Positions 63,822 to 64,000 of a stretch of DNA of 64,000 nucleotides are shown here, piece by piece. A program made the translations under genes and the position numbers. The first letter of the stretch is position 1. Each line of letters starts with the position of its first letter. The stretch lies in assembly GCF_002975275.1 (NCBI RefSeq), contig NZ_PCOQ01000006.1, positions 216,576 to 280,575 of the forward strand, in the 5' to 3' direction. The DNA is from Achromobacter sp. MYb9. Lineage in GTDB: Bacteria > Pseudomonadota > Gammaproteobacteria > Burkholderiales > Burkholderiaceae_B. Under the pieces are notes generated by a model. It ran no database searches and was not told where the DNA came from. It saw only the letters and a program-made list of their open reading frames with translations.

Positions 63822-64000
63822 CACGGCTTCTGCATCGCAATTCGGCACGGCGGGCGCCCGGCGGCATGAGGTTGGCGGCAAAGGTTGTGGCGGCACAGAT
63901 TCTATCAAGCAGGCCTGCCCCGGGGCTCCCGCGCGAGCTTTACCCGGGCGGACCCGGGGCTTCCCCGCTAAAATCCCGCACTTTCCCTCCTACCCCCACC
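63822..64000. other. non-coding end of the window
   Basis: GC-rich intergenic sequence with no supportable gene. TAAAAT at 63969-63974 could be the -10 of a plus-strand gene beyond the window, but no matching -35 was found. Confidence 0.35.

Noticed and set aside
63969..63974. TAAAAT as a firm promoter
   Set aside because: No -35 at acceptable spacing and the downstream gene is outside the window.

Overview
The window is chromosomal DNA of a GC-rich betaproteobacterium. The mix of Bug-type periplasmic solute receptors (three), IclR/LysR/GntR regulators beside catabolic operons, a split 2-methylcitrate locus and an ffh/ampD/trmB housekeeping block fits the Alcaligenaceae (Achromobacter/Bordetella type). 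That placement is an inference from gene content, not from a database match. No phage, transposase, integrase, CRISPR array or rRNA gene was seen.

Layout. 1-597: 3' end of a flavin monooxygenase. 740-5341: GntR regulator, acnD and prpF (2-methylcitrate dehydration without local prpB/prpC). 5342-7768: long untranslated leader, sodium:solute symporter and a 40-residue membrane peptide. 7812-13840: divergent IclR regulator and an acid-CoA ligase, MaoC hydratase, CoA-transferase and Bug receptor operon. 13871-20855: MFS pump with divergent LysR, an exported argininosuccinate-lyase-like protein, a BenE transporter and a MocR regulator. 20972-24818: receptor, BKACE and SDR operon on the minus strand with a divergent Crp/Fnr regulator. 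24834-26771: panB and an RlmN-type radical SAM methylase. 27018-34548: housekeeping block with tRNA-Gly, trmB, an alpha/beta-hydrolase peptidase, thiS, a BON-LysM protein, ffh, a CcsA-like protein, ampD and a GST. 34555-39104: ALDH, epimerase and Bug operon with divergent LysR. 39111-44356: D-galactonate (De Ley-Doudoroff) operon with divergent IclR. 44478-50317: ABC ATPase, two ABC-2 permeases and a TonB-dependent receptor behind a Zur-like operator. 50372-60124: MFS pump, two tandem IclR regulators and a two-acyl-CoA-dehydrogenase/Bug/MDR/ADP-forming CoA ligase operon. 60108-63821: remnant of a regulator gene, htpG with a sigma-32 promoter, and a DKNYY-family protein.

How the genes work together. 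Most of the window is modular catabolism: a dedicated transcription factor, usually divergent, faces a short operon pairing a periplasmic receptor with CoA-thioester chemistry. The least explained units are the probable metal-responsive ABC-2/TonB operon at 44478-50317, the secreted lyase-like enzyme at 16352-17908, the BKACE lacking one expected zinc ligand at 21781-22695, and the acyl-CoA dehydrogenase operon at 53504-60124. Striking DNA signals are a 19-bp perfect inverted repeat over the MocR start, a nested symmetric operator before benE, and a near-consensus heat-shock promoter before htpG.
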